In this document: positions 12,054 through 25,330 of the stretch, piece after piece | Layout: every line of letters starts with the position of its first letter | Numbering within the stretch: the stretch's first letter is position 1 | DNA from: Chamaea fasciata | Taxonomy: Eukaryota > Chordata > Aves > Passeriformes > Sylviidae | Length of the DNA: 64,000 nucleotides | Direction: 5' to 3' | NCBI GenBank assembly: GCA_029207755.1 | Contig: JARCOQ010000003.1 | Span: 91,342,646-91,406,645, forward strand | Position numbers and translations under genes: made by a program | The notes under the pieces: generated by a model | The model's database searches: none | What the model saw: only the letters and a program-made list of their open reading frames with translations | What the model was told of the DNA's origin: nothing

Positions 12054-12330
12054 AGATTCATAGACTTGATCTGCAGACCATTGTGATCACTTGGTCTACA
12101 ATGGATATGATTTTCTCAGATGCTGAGTCAAAGCATGTTATCCCGTAGGATATCTAATCTCATTTTACAGACTCAGAGCCAGAGTGCATCTATTGCTTTT
12201 CCTGATAAATTGTTTATTACATTTACAGTCTTTGCTTCAAGGTTGAATGTACATATCTTGTTATACTTTTGCCTGTAAGAATGAAAGTTTACCTTTATTT
12301 CCCTTGAACAGATTTAATTTTAAAGTAGAA
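12054..12330 (-). mobile_element. Ancient CR1/L3-like LINE 3' fragment, minus strand
   Basis: The start ATTCATAGACT.. followed by GACCATTGTGATCACTTGGTCTA matches the reverse complement of the 3' end of old amniote CR1 families as I remember them. Those read as a tail of ATTCATAGA, then a GGACCATTGTGATCATCTAGTCTGAC block. Similarity becomes weak after about 12200, so the far end is approximate. Confidence 0.6.
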
Positions 12331-12464
12331 ATAAGTATCTCTATATGGCAATCAAATCACATTTAAACCTCCACTTTGATTAGCTGAACAAATTGAGTCC
12401 CTACCACATGTTTCTTTTTCTAATTTACTCTTTGAATGTGGCCAACACACACTGTCACAGTAGA

Positions 12465-12925
12465 ATCACTCAATTATATTTGATTACAAGGGACCTCTTA
12501 GATCATCTAATTCCACCCCTTGTGTCATGAGTAGGGACACCTTCCACTAGATTAGGTTGCTCAAAGGCTCATCCAACTGGGCTTCAAACAGTTCCAGTGA
12601 TGGCACATCCATACCTTCTCTAAATCTACATACTTCCAGTTACAAGCCATTCTCCTTTTCCCATCACCACACGTTCTTCCACAAAGTCCCTCCTCATTTT
12701 TCTTGCAGCCCTCCTCTCCCAACACTTTCAGCCTGTTTTCAAAGAGGAGATGTGTCATCCCTCTGATCATCTTCCTGACCTCCTCTGGACTAACTCCAAC
12801 TGCCCCATGTTTTTCTTATGTTGGGGACTCTGGAGATGGGTGCAGCAATCCAAATGTGGTCTCACAAGAGAGAGGTAAAGGGAGGTAATAACATCCCTTG
12901 GCTGGCTTCCTTTCATGTATAGTAA
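12465..12925 (-). mobile_element. CR1 LINE 3' fragment, minus strand
   Basis: It begins with a TAGAATCACTCAATTA tail-like segment and continues through the usual antisense CR1 block order. That order is GGGACCTCTTAGATCATCTAATTCCACCCC, GTAGGGACACCTTCCACTAGA, AGGTTGCTCAAAGG, CCTCCTCATTTTTCTTGCAG, then a CTCCTCTGGACTAACTCCAAC block near the ORF2 end. Many substitutions and indels put it in an old copy. It lies directly beyond the older fragment at 12054. Confidence 0.75.
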
Positions 12926-13189
12926 TAGTCTCACTAGCTGTCTTTAAGGGAATATTCTTTCTCTACAGTCCCCTTTTTGTTTATCCAGAAGTTGCACTAG
13001 CATGTCAAGATATTAATATATTATGTCTCCAGTGTACCTTCTGAATGACTGTTTTCCAAAATCGTGTTTTCATTACTTACCTAGAATATTCATTCCTGAT
13101 TCTTGGATCAATTAACCTACCTTCAGCTGTCTGAAACCATGCTTGGTTGGAGAGTAACAATTTAACTGAACAACACTGATCACTCTGTA

Positions 13190-13325
13190 ATGGTAATCTT
13201 TCCTGTTATTTACTGTCCCGACCATCTTAATGCTAGTTATAAATTCATACAGAAAAGGTTTTATATGGTCTGCATTCTCAATAAAATTATTGAATAGCAC
13301 TTGGCAAAGCACTCTACCTTGAGAT
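13190..13325 (-). mobile_element. Possible ancient CR1 reverse-transcriptase remnant
   Basis: The segment CAATAAAATTATTGAATAGCAC at about 13277-13300 resembles the antisense of the CR1 region encoding FNI(F/L)I.D, as in 41725-41750 of this window. The fit is short and diverged. It may be the upstream continuation of the CR1 at 12465. Confidence 0.3.
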
Positions 13326-16300
13326 AAGTGCCCAAAACCTGATGAATTTTCATGAACAACTATGTTTGGGAAAGCCTTTGTCTTTCTAATTTACATATAA
13401 TGTAGACTTTTAATCAAGCATCAAGAATAACTAGGTCAAATATTATGACCAAAGTCAGATTTACAGTCTTTTCTTCTCAGTGCTTTAAACAAGAAGAATA
13501 AGGTAAACATATATGTGCAAAACTCTTTTTTTTTGGTATTGACATTTTCAGTTTATTGTCCCTTCACATGATGACTGAAAAAGGTAGCATAATGTGGTAT
13601 CGGTAGCTATCAGGTCATTTGGATTAGAGCTGACTAGCAGATCTCAAAAGATAAAAAGGAAAGTGGAATCCTTGCTGAATAAGTATGGTTTTATTTGAGT
13701 TCTCGGTTGACCAGAAATAATGTTAATATCAATCAGTATTCATCTAAATGTGCTAGAGTTAGATATGAAAAAATCAATATATGATAAGATCTGTGAGGGA
13801 TTGAAAGATCAAAAGTGTGAAGGATAATGATTAAGCAAGACCAGTTCCAAAATGTGATCTAGATTACATTGTCCATGGTGACGTGGTCCATTCAAAAGTT
13901 AATTGGAATGCTATCAAATGAAAATATAGTGGTGAGCTACACAGTGGAAGACCTTGCTGACTGGAAGAATAACAAAGCCTTTTGATGCATTAAAAGGGGG
14001 ACAATTAGTAGCATAAAAAACAAAGTAGCAGCTATGTCAACTGGGAGACTGATGTTGAAACAATATTGTTCAGCAAGTATCTATTTATTTAAATATTTCT
14101 CAAAGCTTTAAAAACTTCATGGGGTACAAGAAATAAAAATGAGATGCAGGAAGATAGAGTGACTTGTTTCATATAATGTATTAATCCATTAGGAAAACTG
14201 AAAAGAGTAGCTTGTGAAATTGCTGTTTTGCAGCACTTTCACAGCCCTAACTTCTCTCCATTCTTCTGTCTTCCCATCTTCAGACACTCAGAATCAAGCA
14301 TGAACTACTAGAAGATAAGGAAGGACCAGAGGAGGCACTGATATTGAATCCTGGCTCTTCCTGGTTCATGCAGATCAACTCTAAATATCTTTCCTGAATT
14401 TGAAGTTTTAAAGCAGATTTCTTTCTGTTGCTGTAACTGAGATCACTGATCGGTTCTGAATTAATTGGGAGACCATGCTCAGGTATGCAGAATGTCCTTT
14501 GCAACTCTGGTGTGATCTATTAATTTCCTGAACTGAGACTGGTTGCTACTAGAAATTAAATCTCCTAAACCAAATTTTCTGTAGTAATTCTGTTTTTGAA
14601 GTACTTTTGACAATTTCTTTTTTACAGTTTTGAACCAAGTCCTTTTTAACAAAGACAGTCCTATAAAAATCTCATCCTCTGTTAATTTAGTTTATCGTAG
14701 GGTTATACCCAGCTGACCAGGTACTATGTCCGTAAATCTAATTAACTGTTTAGACCTTTTTCTGTGTCAGTGTTTTTGTATTTTCCTTCAGAAATTATCC
14801 TGCCTGTCTCCAAAAACTTCCTCAAAAAGACTTTTCTTTAAATGCCAGGAAGAGATTAACTTGATCAATCTTGCTAAGTATCTCAAGACTTTCTCTCACC
14901 ATTCACTTCCAAAAACTCATGAGTTTGGGTTTTGTATCATTACCATTACGCAAAATCCATCAGAATTTAATTTTATGTAGAGTACAGAAACCAGTGTGGA
15001 ATGAAAAAAAGTCATCTATTTCTTGCTCATGGTAGCCTTATACTTAAATCAAGAAGTGGGGAAAAAATGAACCCTTAAGGTACAGAGGTCATTTTTCCTA
15101 GTACAGCAATTGCTATGTTAATTCCTCTCACTTAAGTTGCTGCCGAATGGCTCATTGATAGCTGCAGCTCATGTTGTAGAATTCATTTCATTCTGAGGTA
15201 TGTTGTTAGCAGCACAGAAGCATAATGGCTGACTGCTAAAGATAAGACTGGGGGCTCTATTCACACCACCTAATTTTTTTGCAATAACATTTGTCTAAGG
15301 TTTTTAAATCTGCATAATCATGTGCTTGGGTTAAAAAAAAAAAAACCTCCACCCAAAAAAAGACCCAGAACTGTATCAGGGCATGATTCACCTTATCCTA
15401 GCAGTAATGTGACAAGCTGCTGATGATCCAGATTCAGGGTTTATAAAAATGAAAGCTGACCATGAACACCTGAGAAAACCTTCATATTCCTGAGGATAAA
15501 ATTCGTGTCATCAGACAAATATCCACAATGCACCTGCCTCCTTCAATCCACTTTGCAGTTTGTAGACAAAAATAAGTACCTCAAGGACATGAGCCCTTTT
15601 AATCTGAGGTAGGTAGGTATGTAAGAAGGTAAAACTGGTCAGGTGAATTTCTGCAGGTGGCTGAAATAAATATGAAATAAATCATACCCCATTCATTCTA
15701 TAGGTCACATAGACCTATCTTTGAAAAGCTGCAGCTGTGTTTATGACATCTGTAGTATATTTTGACATAAATTTATAGTGTTTTATCATTATGAAATACA
15801 GACAAAACCAGCATTCAGACCTCAGTACCATGCTGGAATTCAGTGTGTCTCAAGGAAATTATTCAAGATAGTAGAGGCCATTGTAATTGTCACGTTTTAA
15901 ATAAAGATTACATAAGGACATGTGCGGTCTTCATTATCAAGGAGGATTTTGCTTGCTACTTGACATTATTTCTTCAGGTGATAGAACAATTTAGTGTACT
16001 TTTTACTATTTCCAAAGCACCAGATCATAATCAGGCATTCCTTTTAAAATATTGTAACAGTGTATTGTACCTTTTCAGACTTCACATTTGCAAAAAACCT
16101 GTTACAGCTCACATTCACTATCTAATTCCTACATACCTCCTGTAGTGCCTGGTTCATTCTGATACTTTCTTCTTGATTGCTGTCTGGCGACAGTTACGGA
16201 CAGGACTTAGTCCAATGCTTAGTTAATGCTACATCTCTCTTTTACCAAATAAAAAGGATTAGGTAATACGTGGGGAAATATTTGGATTTTTTTCCCCTCA

Positions 16301-16620
16301 TGTATTTACTGAATCTGCTACAAACACTGTGGATTTTATGCTGGCAATTGATCACTAGAATGGTACTTATCTGGTGAAGAAAAAGAAAGAGAAAAAGAGA
16401 GAAAAAAAAAAACCAAAAAAAGTGAACCTCCTATCCTTCTGAATGGCTGATTTTAGTCTCATACCCCTATGTTACCTTGAAACAGCACAACAGCTCTGAA
16501 GAATATATTAAGCTCCATAGTTTAGATTCTGTTATATGAATGCATCTTCTAATACCAAACTGAGCTATTGAACTGAGTCAGTAAATGGTGACTTTTTAAA
16601 ATAAAAGGTGTTTTTTAAAA
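13326..16620. other. AT-rich DNA, no recognised element
   Basis: Only short homopolymers (for example A runs near 15332-15344) and a purine-rich stretch at about 16378-16421 were noticed. No gene or mobile element can be supported. Confidence 0.4.
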
Positions 16621-16626
16621 TCTGAT

Positions 16627-16672
16627 TATTATTATTACTATTATTATTATTATTACTGTTATTATTATTGTA
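16627..16672. repeat. (ATT)n microsatellite, imperfect
   Basis: About 15 ATT/TTA units with single-base interruptions (ACT, CTG). Confidence 0.9.
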
Positions 16673-16806
16673 GATCGCATGATTCTAACATCCTCCAGCT
16701 CTAATATCTACTGTGAATATTTTATAATGAAATAATAAATTCAGTTTGTTCACATATAAATGAATATTAGGTTCCTTCTGGGACTAAACTGTTCCTGTTA
16801 GTGAAT

Positions 16807-16848
16807 TAAAAAAAAAAAAAAAGGAAAAAAAAAAGAGAAAAAAGGGAT
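16807..16848. repeat. A-rich low-complexity tract
   Basis: A runs separated by GG or GAG. Similar to several other A-rich patches of the window and without further structure. Confidence 0.85.
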
Positions 16849-17179
16849 TTTGAGGCAGTTAAACTAGAAAGAGTTAAGAAAAGAACTAAGCAGCTTCCAG
16901 CTTGGCATCTCAAAACTCAATGCCAATATGCAAGATCTACAATTTTGAAAAAAACTAACAAAAAAAATTAATCTTGCAATTCACTTTGCCTGGGGTAATA
17001 GAGTGGCATTTTCCAGCTAAACATATATTTTTATGGACAGCAACATCAATTATGACTTGAGTTAAAATGTACTACAGTAAACAGTTCAGATTTTATCAGT
17101 GGTTTCTATCTCAAAGTACACAGAAGTTCAAGCAAATATTCTTGTCCAGTTTTTTGGCAAGATTTATTCTGCCTCAAGA

Positions 17180-17480
17180 TCCACATTATCCTGCAAGAAC
17201 AACTTTCCCCATCCCCAAGGAGATGTCTGATGCCCAGAGCTGTGCCTGCCCTGCTGCACCTGCAGCTGCTGTGCTCATGCCACCCATGCAACTACTGGTA
17301 CTTGCTGAACCCTGATATCTCCTTTGTGAGACCCAAATCTCGTTCTCCTGCTGAAAGGGATCCTTATGCTGTTCATGCACTTGCACCCTGGAGCTCTCCC
17401 TTCCCTTTGACCCTGTCTGGTCAGTTTGCACTTCCTTCATTGCTGCCAGGTGTTCCATCCGACTTGGCAATCCCAAAATA
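17180..17480. other. Locally GC-richer segment, unidentified
   Basis: About 300 bp with clearly more C and G than the AT-rich flanks. It has overlapping open frames of 61-96 codons on both strands, none of which resembles a known protein. No CR1 or LTR hallmark was seen. It could be a small old retroelement remnant, a regulatory element or a non-coding exon. Confidence 0.25.
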
Positions 17481-17563
17481 CTGAGGGTTCCACTTCCAAA
17501 ATGGAATTAAATGCCTTCCACTTAAAGTGCTAATTGCCTAGTAATGAAACCTTTAATCCTCAG

Positions 17564-17583
17564 GTGATTAAAATTTTAATCAC
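17564..17583. repeat. 20-bp perfect palindrome GTGATTAAAATTTTAATCAC
   Basis: The sequence is identical to its reverse complement over 20 bases. Each half holds a GATTA/TAATC core like those bound by paired-type or bicoid-like homeodomains. Whether it is bound by anything is unknown. Confidence 0.9.
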
Positions 17584-17649
17584 TAAAAGGCCTGAAGAAA
17601 TCCACTACATAATGCTGAAGATCAATTTCTAAGGTTTTTTTAAACATAT

Positions 17650-20600
17650 GCTTCCAGTGCAAATTGCCTTATGTTGTAGAGATGAACAGTGCAGTATGTG
17701 AAATGTGAAATTCTTCAATACATCCTGTGCTGAGAAAAAGGTTGAAAAAATTGAAGAGTGCAGCTGTAACTGTGAAATATATTTAATGTGAGATTAATTT
17801 ACAAGGGGATTTTCTTTTTAAGCTTGTTTCAAAGTCTCTAGGAAAAAAGTGTGTTCCTGCATTAACTTCCCAGCAACTAAAAACAGATTCATGAAATCTG
17901 GTTTTCCAATCAAATAGTAGATGAGAGCTGAAAATACAGATTGAAAAATATCTAGAAGGAACTTTAACTGTTTTGCCATATTGAATAATAAATAGTAGCT
18001 ATGGTGCACACAAATCAAATCTCTTCATCCTAAAATTTTGCAATGAAGATTAGCACATGGATTCCAAATTAATGTGCTAGACAGTAATGACAGTACTAGC
18101 TCAATGAGCCACAAATGAAGAAGGATTCACCAGAGGAAGCCATCTGCTACCATCTACTGTATCCACTTAAAAAAAAAAAAAAGTCTATATTTGAAAAGTT
18201 CCCTACACTCAAAGAGGTATGTATGTACCAGATCTTGGCATTTCATAACCACCCATTAGCTGGCACAGAGCAGTGGGAAATCCACAACCTGATGGATTGG
18301 ATTTACAAAGCTGTGTTTAGGAACAAGATAAGTATCTCTGAGGACTTGCAACATCTTTTCACAAAGGTATGTTTGATGATGCATTAATCATTTGTGATTA
18401 TATTATATTGGTAGCAAGCAAATACAAAACATGCATCAGAAAGGCAGCATCTGACATCAGACAATCACAGCTGGTACAAGGCAAAGTAGGAGTTTGTCTG
18501 AGTATCTGAACCTCCCCACATTCCTTGTATTTCCCTATTGTACGGTTTCATTGATTTTCAGACTTAGAGACTACCATTTCTTATGTTTGTCCTGTTTGTC
18601 CTTTGCATTTCTAGCAAAACAAGTACATCGTGTACTTTTTGTTGCGATGCTATAGCTTCCTGGACTCACAAGCAGACCAGGCAATTCATCTGCTAGGAGT
18701 CCTATTAAGCATCATACAATTCAGGGTGAATATAAAGGCATGTAAGGGACATAATGGTTTTGGAGGATTGAAAACATTTTTAATGTTTCAGCATATTGCT
18801 CTGTTGCTTCTGTGTTGTTTAAAGCATTATCAGTCTTTCAGATGAAGTGCATGATGATGATTCTTTACCTCCCTGATAATAAAGAAATATCAGGAAATAG
18901 AAAGGAATTAATGAAGCTGAAAAATATGGTTTATTATGGTAAATGGGCAGGTTTGTAGAGACAAATATTCAAAACCTACAAGGCAAAGCCTAACACATCT
19001 CAAAAATAACTTTATAGATACAACTTAAACTGATTCTGAAAAGCAATTGAAGTACATACTTTTAATTTGCAAGAAACAGAATAATTTTAAACCCAAAAGA
19101 AGTAGTGAAATGAGTTACATGTATGTTTATGGTACAGTTTAGTGGATTCTTAACCCCCAACTAATTTAAGTCAGAAGGAGAAAAACACTCAAATACAACC
19201 AAACTTTTTTTTCATTTGTAATAGTCCTGTACTGAAGGCACTATAGGTACTGCTTCTTAAATTATGACTGCTTTTATATTTGCCTTCAAATTATCCTCAT
19301 ATATTAATGGTTTATCTGTGATTGGAGACATCTCCTGAATGAAAGACATTATAGAACTTAATTCTATTCTATTCTGGTCCATTTGTAAAGGTCAGTTGAA
19401 CAATGAATCAATGCAGTACTAGAAGGGGGCAGTTCTCTTGAGACTGGAGGTGTCAAAAGGGCTGACAAACTGGAGTTTTGCAAAATCAGTTCAGTACAAG
19501 GGACACGTGGCAAGTCCAGGCCTCCTACACTAAGCTGGTCGTATTGCACTGATACTGAGGGAGTTGAAGCTGCTAACATCAGGTCTGAGTTAGACTCAAC
19601 ACAACAGTCGTCTGGGATGGAAATTCCTCCAAATAAATGGAGTTATACTGAGCATCAGTCCAGCCACACTGCTTAGAATTTCAGGCTACTTGCCTGATTG
19701 TTTGTGTCACAATTGCTGAGAGTCATAGACTGAAATATAATAGGACTTCATTCTTTGTTGGTCTGGCCATAGGATTTTCACCTCCAGGACCTTCTTTGTT
19801 TTCTTTTATAGAAATCACTGGGGTTAATTTCTTTGAAGAATCAGCCAGTATTCTAAATTGTTGTCTCACTTAAGGTCTGCTTACTTTTGCTAGGTCAGGT
19901 TTAAAGCAATATGCTGACAAATCAAGATAAATATATTCTTTGCTGAAACACACTGCTTGAAAAGATACTGTTACACGATCATTCTATAAAACAATATGTA
20001 TTGGAGGCTAAGGACTGGTTTACATACAGCATTCAACATTTAATTCCTTGAAACATTAGGTATGAAAAGTGTCTGGTACTTAAGTCTGAGTCCTCAATAA
20101 GTAGCTTTATTTATTATTTTCTTTACCAAATATTTTCAGCTTGATTGTGAAGCCAAGTTCTACACTGTTCTAACTATGCAGCTAGCACTTTAGTCCCTCT
20201 TTTCCATTTTTCATAAAATTTCCTATATAGCTTTTTTGCATTCCGATGTCTCATTATGTATGCAATGAAGGTGCAAATACCCTGCTGCCTCTGAAACATT
20301 TGGAAATATTACACATAGACATCTCTATTATTGGAATAGACTCCTTCATCCTCTAGAAGCACCCTCTAAAGAACTTTTTACTACATTTTGTATTATACTC
20401 TATTTTTATAATGGTCTAGATGTAGCCTTGGCTGATTTCTGGCTTTGCTTATATTAAGGATTGAAGTTGTATTTGATGTCTGCCTCTTTTAGTTCCAGAG
20501 TTTTGCTTTGCAGCCCAAATATTCTTTCTGGTTTTTGTCTGCTTTAGCATGCCCTTGATTCTCCCAACCACTCTTGTTTGGTGCTCTGACCTTATTTCTG

Positions 20601-22870
20601 CTTAAGCCCTTCCCTATGTAAGAAAACTGTGTTGTTTGCAAATTTTTTTTTTTCATCACATGGCTGTCACAGATTTATCCAGAACTATGTGTATATCACT
20701 GTTTGTGAAGTAAATTCACTAGTTCATGGAATTCTAATATAAATGTAACATCCTGTTGGTTTTTTTTTCTGAAGTTGTGGCATTGTTTTCTCCTTCATCT
20801 TTTTTTGTCTCCCTTGCTCTTTACACTGCTTTAGATTGTCCCTCTTGAGGATCTTTTTTATTAGTGCCAGCTATGTTATCTTGATTTTAATCACACTACA
20901 CTTACCTAGTAGTTCCTGATTTCTGACTGAACCAGCAGCTCCCATCAGTAATTTCATTCCTCTCCCCCAGTGCACACTTCCTTTTCCTTTATGGGCATTG
21001 ACAAAATGCTGGGCAATCAGACCTTTTACCAGCCAGACTTCAAACTGAAAATACCTAATCTAATGGTTGAAGTGTGTGTGCATGTATGGGGTGACTGAAA
21101 TGGTTTTGTTTTTCCAATCGATCACTATCTTAGTTACTCCGCAAGGCTCTTAAGACACTACCAGACTGTCACCTGAGAGAATGCTGGGTCAATACTCAGG
21201 TTTATAAAAGGTGCAAGCTGACAATGTTAAGTATATTTAATGTTGTGTGATTTTCTGCAATAAAATGAGTGTTCAAAAGCAAGCGCTATCGTGTTGCTGG
21301 TATAAATAAACATCAGTAACAACTAGGGGTCCAGACAGAACTGACAACGTCAAAAAATAAAATTCTCATTTCTGGATCATTCCTCAGAAATATGAGCAAA
21401 ACCCCCCACCCCAAAAATTTTTGGTTACTAACATGATTTTAGTAGCAGCTACTTGTAATGATGTGCAAATCACCTTCCATTTCAGCCCCAACCAAAGATG
21501 CAGCCTGACCATGGCTTAAATAATTGAAGGGATTTATTGCTTTTGTGCATGATACTACCATTCTAGTGTCATTTGAAGTGACATAGACCAGAACAAATCA
21601 GACAGACATAAAAGAGTGTCTAAAATCCTGTACTTATTCTGGAAAAAAGGGAAGGATCTTCTTATTTTTTAATGAGGGTTTCTTTATTTATTTGAACAAG
21701 CTATTTTACTTCATAGTAGTCAATTTCGGCAATGATCATCATAAAATGTAAGTACAAATAGATATCAGTTGTATGCTATCATAAGTATAGGAAATAATAT
21801 GGGAAATTTGCAACTGTATAGCTTTTTACATGAAATATTGTACTGCAGCAAACGTTATTCTCTTTTTCAGCTTCACCATGCATTTCTGGCTATAATGCAT
21901 CTGTCAAACAACACCGCATTCTGGATTAGGAAACTGAATGTACTAGGGAATATAAAACAAAACTCTATGTCCTTAAAAAGAAAGAAGGTTTTGCATATAG
22001 GGAATATCTTCCTATATCTGAGGGAAAGTGAAGAGCTGGCATGTTCATTTTTAAGCATAACAATAAATTGAAAGGCAGAAAAATAAACTGTAGTTTCTGA
22101 TGTGAAAGATATGTGCATACAGAAGCTATTCAGAAGCACAGGCAGAGCAGTGTGATGGTGATCTGCAGTTGTGGTGAGAGCTTTTGGCCCTCTGAGCATA
22201 CTGCCAGCTGCTTATGCAAATTATCAGGCATTTTTTTCATACCTGTGCGTATCCTCCCTTATGATCTGTCTGTACCAACTAAAACCATATTCTCCAGGTA
22301 CCCTGACACACAGCACTGTGTGAAGTGCACATATGCTTCTATCATCCAAGTTAGGAGGGAAATATTCATGCATATGCATCAACTGTTTACTGCTAATTCA
22401 GGTGCAAATCAAAATTAAAATACAATTAATTAGACTTGGAGGAAGACTTTGTTTTGATCTCAGTCCAATACATATCAGAAATAATTCAGCTGAAGCCAGC
22501 AGAGCCAGCCTTATACTGACTCAGTGTGAGATCATGCCCAGGTCCATGGTGTCTGGGATAAAAGTTTTTATTTTTTTCTAGCTGAGTTTATGGAAGCACT
22601 CAATGTTCTTGGTTTCGTTGCCCAGAGAATAGGGATTTCATTACCTTAAAGTGGCAACTGTAAAGATTTTAAAAGCTATCACTGGATATTTTTAGAAGAA
22701 TACATTTTTCTCCTTTACATTATCTTAGCTACTGATTAATACATATCATGTTATATAATGAAGTCAAACAGTCAAAAAGGGAGCTCTGAATGGAGTTTTG
22801 CTGTGCCAGCACCTCTGCTGAACTCAGTATGATTACATTTGCAGAAAACACAGCCTTTTCTTCTTCTTTT
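17650..22870. other. AT-rich DNA, no recognised element
   Basis: Scanned for CR1 ends, LTR signals and coding similarity; none was seen. A 90-codon open frame at 18115-18387 ends across a GTATGT splice-donor-like site but matches nothing I know. Confidence 0.4.
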
Positions 22871-22926
22871 GTCTCTCTCTCTCTCTCTTTTTTTTTTTTA
22901 TTTATTTTTTTATTTTTTTTTTTTTT
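22871..22926. repeat. (TC)n microsatellite followed by T-rich tract
   Basis: About nine TC units (22871-22889) grade into T runs interrupted by single A bases. It is low complexity and generates a meaningless Phe-rich frame. Confidence 0.9.
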
Positions 22927-22929
22927 CTG

Positions 22930-25165
22930 TACTGGGACAAATGCCTTACTTATTCCGTATCAAGCACCAAACCCTTTTTAGTCACCTTTTTTAGGAGACT
23001 TCAATTTTGATTTCCTATCCCGAGATGCAAATGTGAATTGAAGAGCACAAAACTGCAAAACATTTACCACTAGCTCATACAGCATTGGGAATATATGTTT
23101 CCTCTCTTGAGCACAATTACAGGACTCTGTAGGTGTAACAGTGCAATCCCATTCAGTCCCACTCACCAGTCTGCAACCCCTGTAAGTTTTGCATTTGTAT
23201 TAAGTCTAAGGCAGCATGTGGTCATCTTCTTTTAGTATGTGTCAGGGTTTTGCTACTCGGTTACCACCAGGTGGTAGCATTTTAAAACATTGCTCTTTAT
23301 AACAGCTGCCCTGTATTATTTGGCATTTTTTCTGTGGTTTCTTGAAGATGTTATCATTAAGAAGATTGGCATGGTTACCTAGTTTAAATCAAATTGTCAT
23401 GTGAAGGGTTCAAGAGTGAACTAAGATGGAGCCATGGAAAGGCTTCCATCTGAGGAGAGACCCAGGAGACTGGGATTGTAGGATGTCCCAGTTTACATTC
23501 TCGTTATACAAGAAAAAAGATTTCAGCATGATGAAAACACAGAAGAAGCAAGTTCAGTAAAAAGAAGAGTTTTTCTTGTTTTTAATATGATGTTAATTGA
23601 CGAAAGTGATTTTATTCAACATGGCAAACCTAGTTACTGAGTAGATCTAAACAGTAAATAAAATACATTGTAATTGAGATATACTTTGATAATTCAAGGC
23701 AGAATTCCATCCATCAAATCCCCTCATAAGTTAATTTGAAAAATTCCTTGCATATTCCCTTGAAATCTTGGTGGGGTTTTTTACATGAATTGAGAGAAAC
23801 TATGGGATTTGGTGAATCTCTTACAAAATATTTTATATCCACTGGAAGGGTTTTGCATTGGCGGCTGATGAGAAGAGATAGAAAGTTATTTTCAACCACT
23901 ACACTGCTGACTCTTCAGCTTATGTTTTAGGCTTTGTTTGATGTTTTTTCCTCCTGCCTACACTATGATCCCAGAGAATAATAAAGCTTTCAGTAATGAA
24001 AGAATAATGAACCAGAAATGTGACTAGAAATTTTGCTACTCGAAACACCTTTCCCATCAGCTCTTTCTTGCTTTTCTCTGATTGCATTTTATCAGTTCTG
24101 GCACTCCAACCCCTTTTTTTTCTGCTGCTTAGGTACCCTTTCCTTCTGTTTTTTGCTCTTGTTCTTGACATATTCCCATGGCAGTATAGACATGCTGAGA
24201 CAGAAGCCATTTAGATAACAAAGGATGAAAAGCAGGCCTCAAGTAAGGAAGCAGAATTCTGATAGTGATAGAAAATCAAAATACATAATTTACACAGGAT
24301 ATGCAACAGGCAGTAGTTGTGCAGGGATAACTACAGATTACAGTCTTGGAGAGTAGAAGATCATGTTATGACTTGCTGGAGCATTTCAGATGAACGCATT
24401 GCAACTTGAGCAATGATTATTTGTATTGGTAGACACAGTGGCATTGTTTTCTGAGAGGATATACTTGAACAAAATAAGTAATTACATTTAGCAAAATCTA
24501 GCTTATTATTATTGAATGTTGCTTGTTTTGGCAAAGAAGTAGGACAGAAACTACCCGTGTGCTTTGGCAATTTTTTTGCATTCTTTCTGTTAAAATGATT
24601 TCTTCCAGTTTTAAAGACAGCTATCTACTTATTTCCATTAATTAGCAGGAGAAGAATAAAATACTGTTGAAAGAGAAGTAACTGTATTTCCCAAGCACCA
24701 GGTTTGTCAGAGATGCAGAGCATTACCTCTTAAGAATTTTGTCCCCATATTTGAACTGTTACATAAGCTAGCAAGTATTTTGCTCCCACCGCAGAATTTT
24801 TCCTTCTTAAAAATAAAATAAGGATTTTACATGTATGCCTGTACTGCAAAGTGTTACATCTTCCTTTCTCTTCCTATCAACTAAATTAACTCCAATATTA
24901 GCAAATTTAAAACTTATTTCATGCATTAATTAAAAAAGGGTGTAGTTCTTAGTCTAGGATAAAATGGGTTTTGCCCTCCTTTACTGTTTTCTTTCAGTTA
25001 GGATGCTGAATCTTTTATCTAGAGCAGTTGAAGATCCTGCCTTCTATGTTGCTCCTCCTGGATTTATGGGAGTGCAAAAATACTATCTTGAAATAAGCCT
25101 AATTTAAACTAATGTCCTAAGAGCAGAACTGGTATTGTAAATTCAATATTGTTTTTATTTCCAAA
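22930..25165. other. AT-rich DNA, no recognised element
   Basis: No gene, LINE or LTR signal was identified in this stretch. Confidence 0.4.
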
Positions 25166-25330
25166 GATTCATAGAACGGTTTGTGTTGGAAGGAACCTTA
25201 ATGACCATCAGGTTCCAACCTCTCTGTCATGGGCAGGGGCAATTTTCACTAGGCTGGGTTACTGAGAGAGCTCCACCCAAGCTGGCCTTGGACACTACTA
25301 GGGATGGGGCTCTCACAACTTCTCTGGACA
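25166..25330 (-). mobile_element. CR1 LINE 3' end, minus strand
   Basis: It starts at GATTCATAGAACGG, the antisense of the CR1 3' tail, and runs through GTTGGAAGGAACCTTAATGACCATCAGGTTCCAACC, then CATGGGCAGGGGCAATTTTCACTAG, then CCTTGGACACTACTAGGGATGGGGCTCTCACAACTTCTCTGG. This is the standard antisense order of an avian CR1 3' UTR. It is truncated at 165 bp, as is usual for CR1 because of 5' truncation. Confidence 0.9.
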
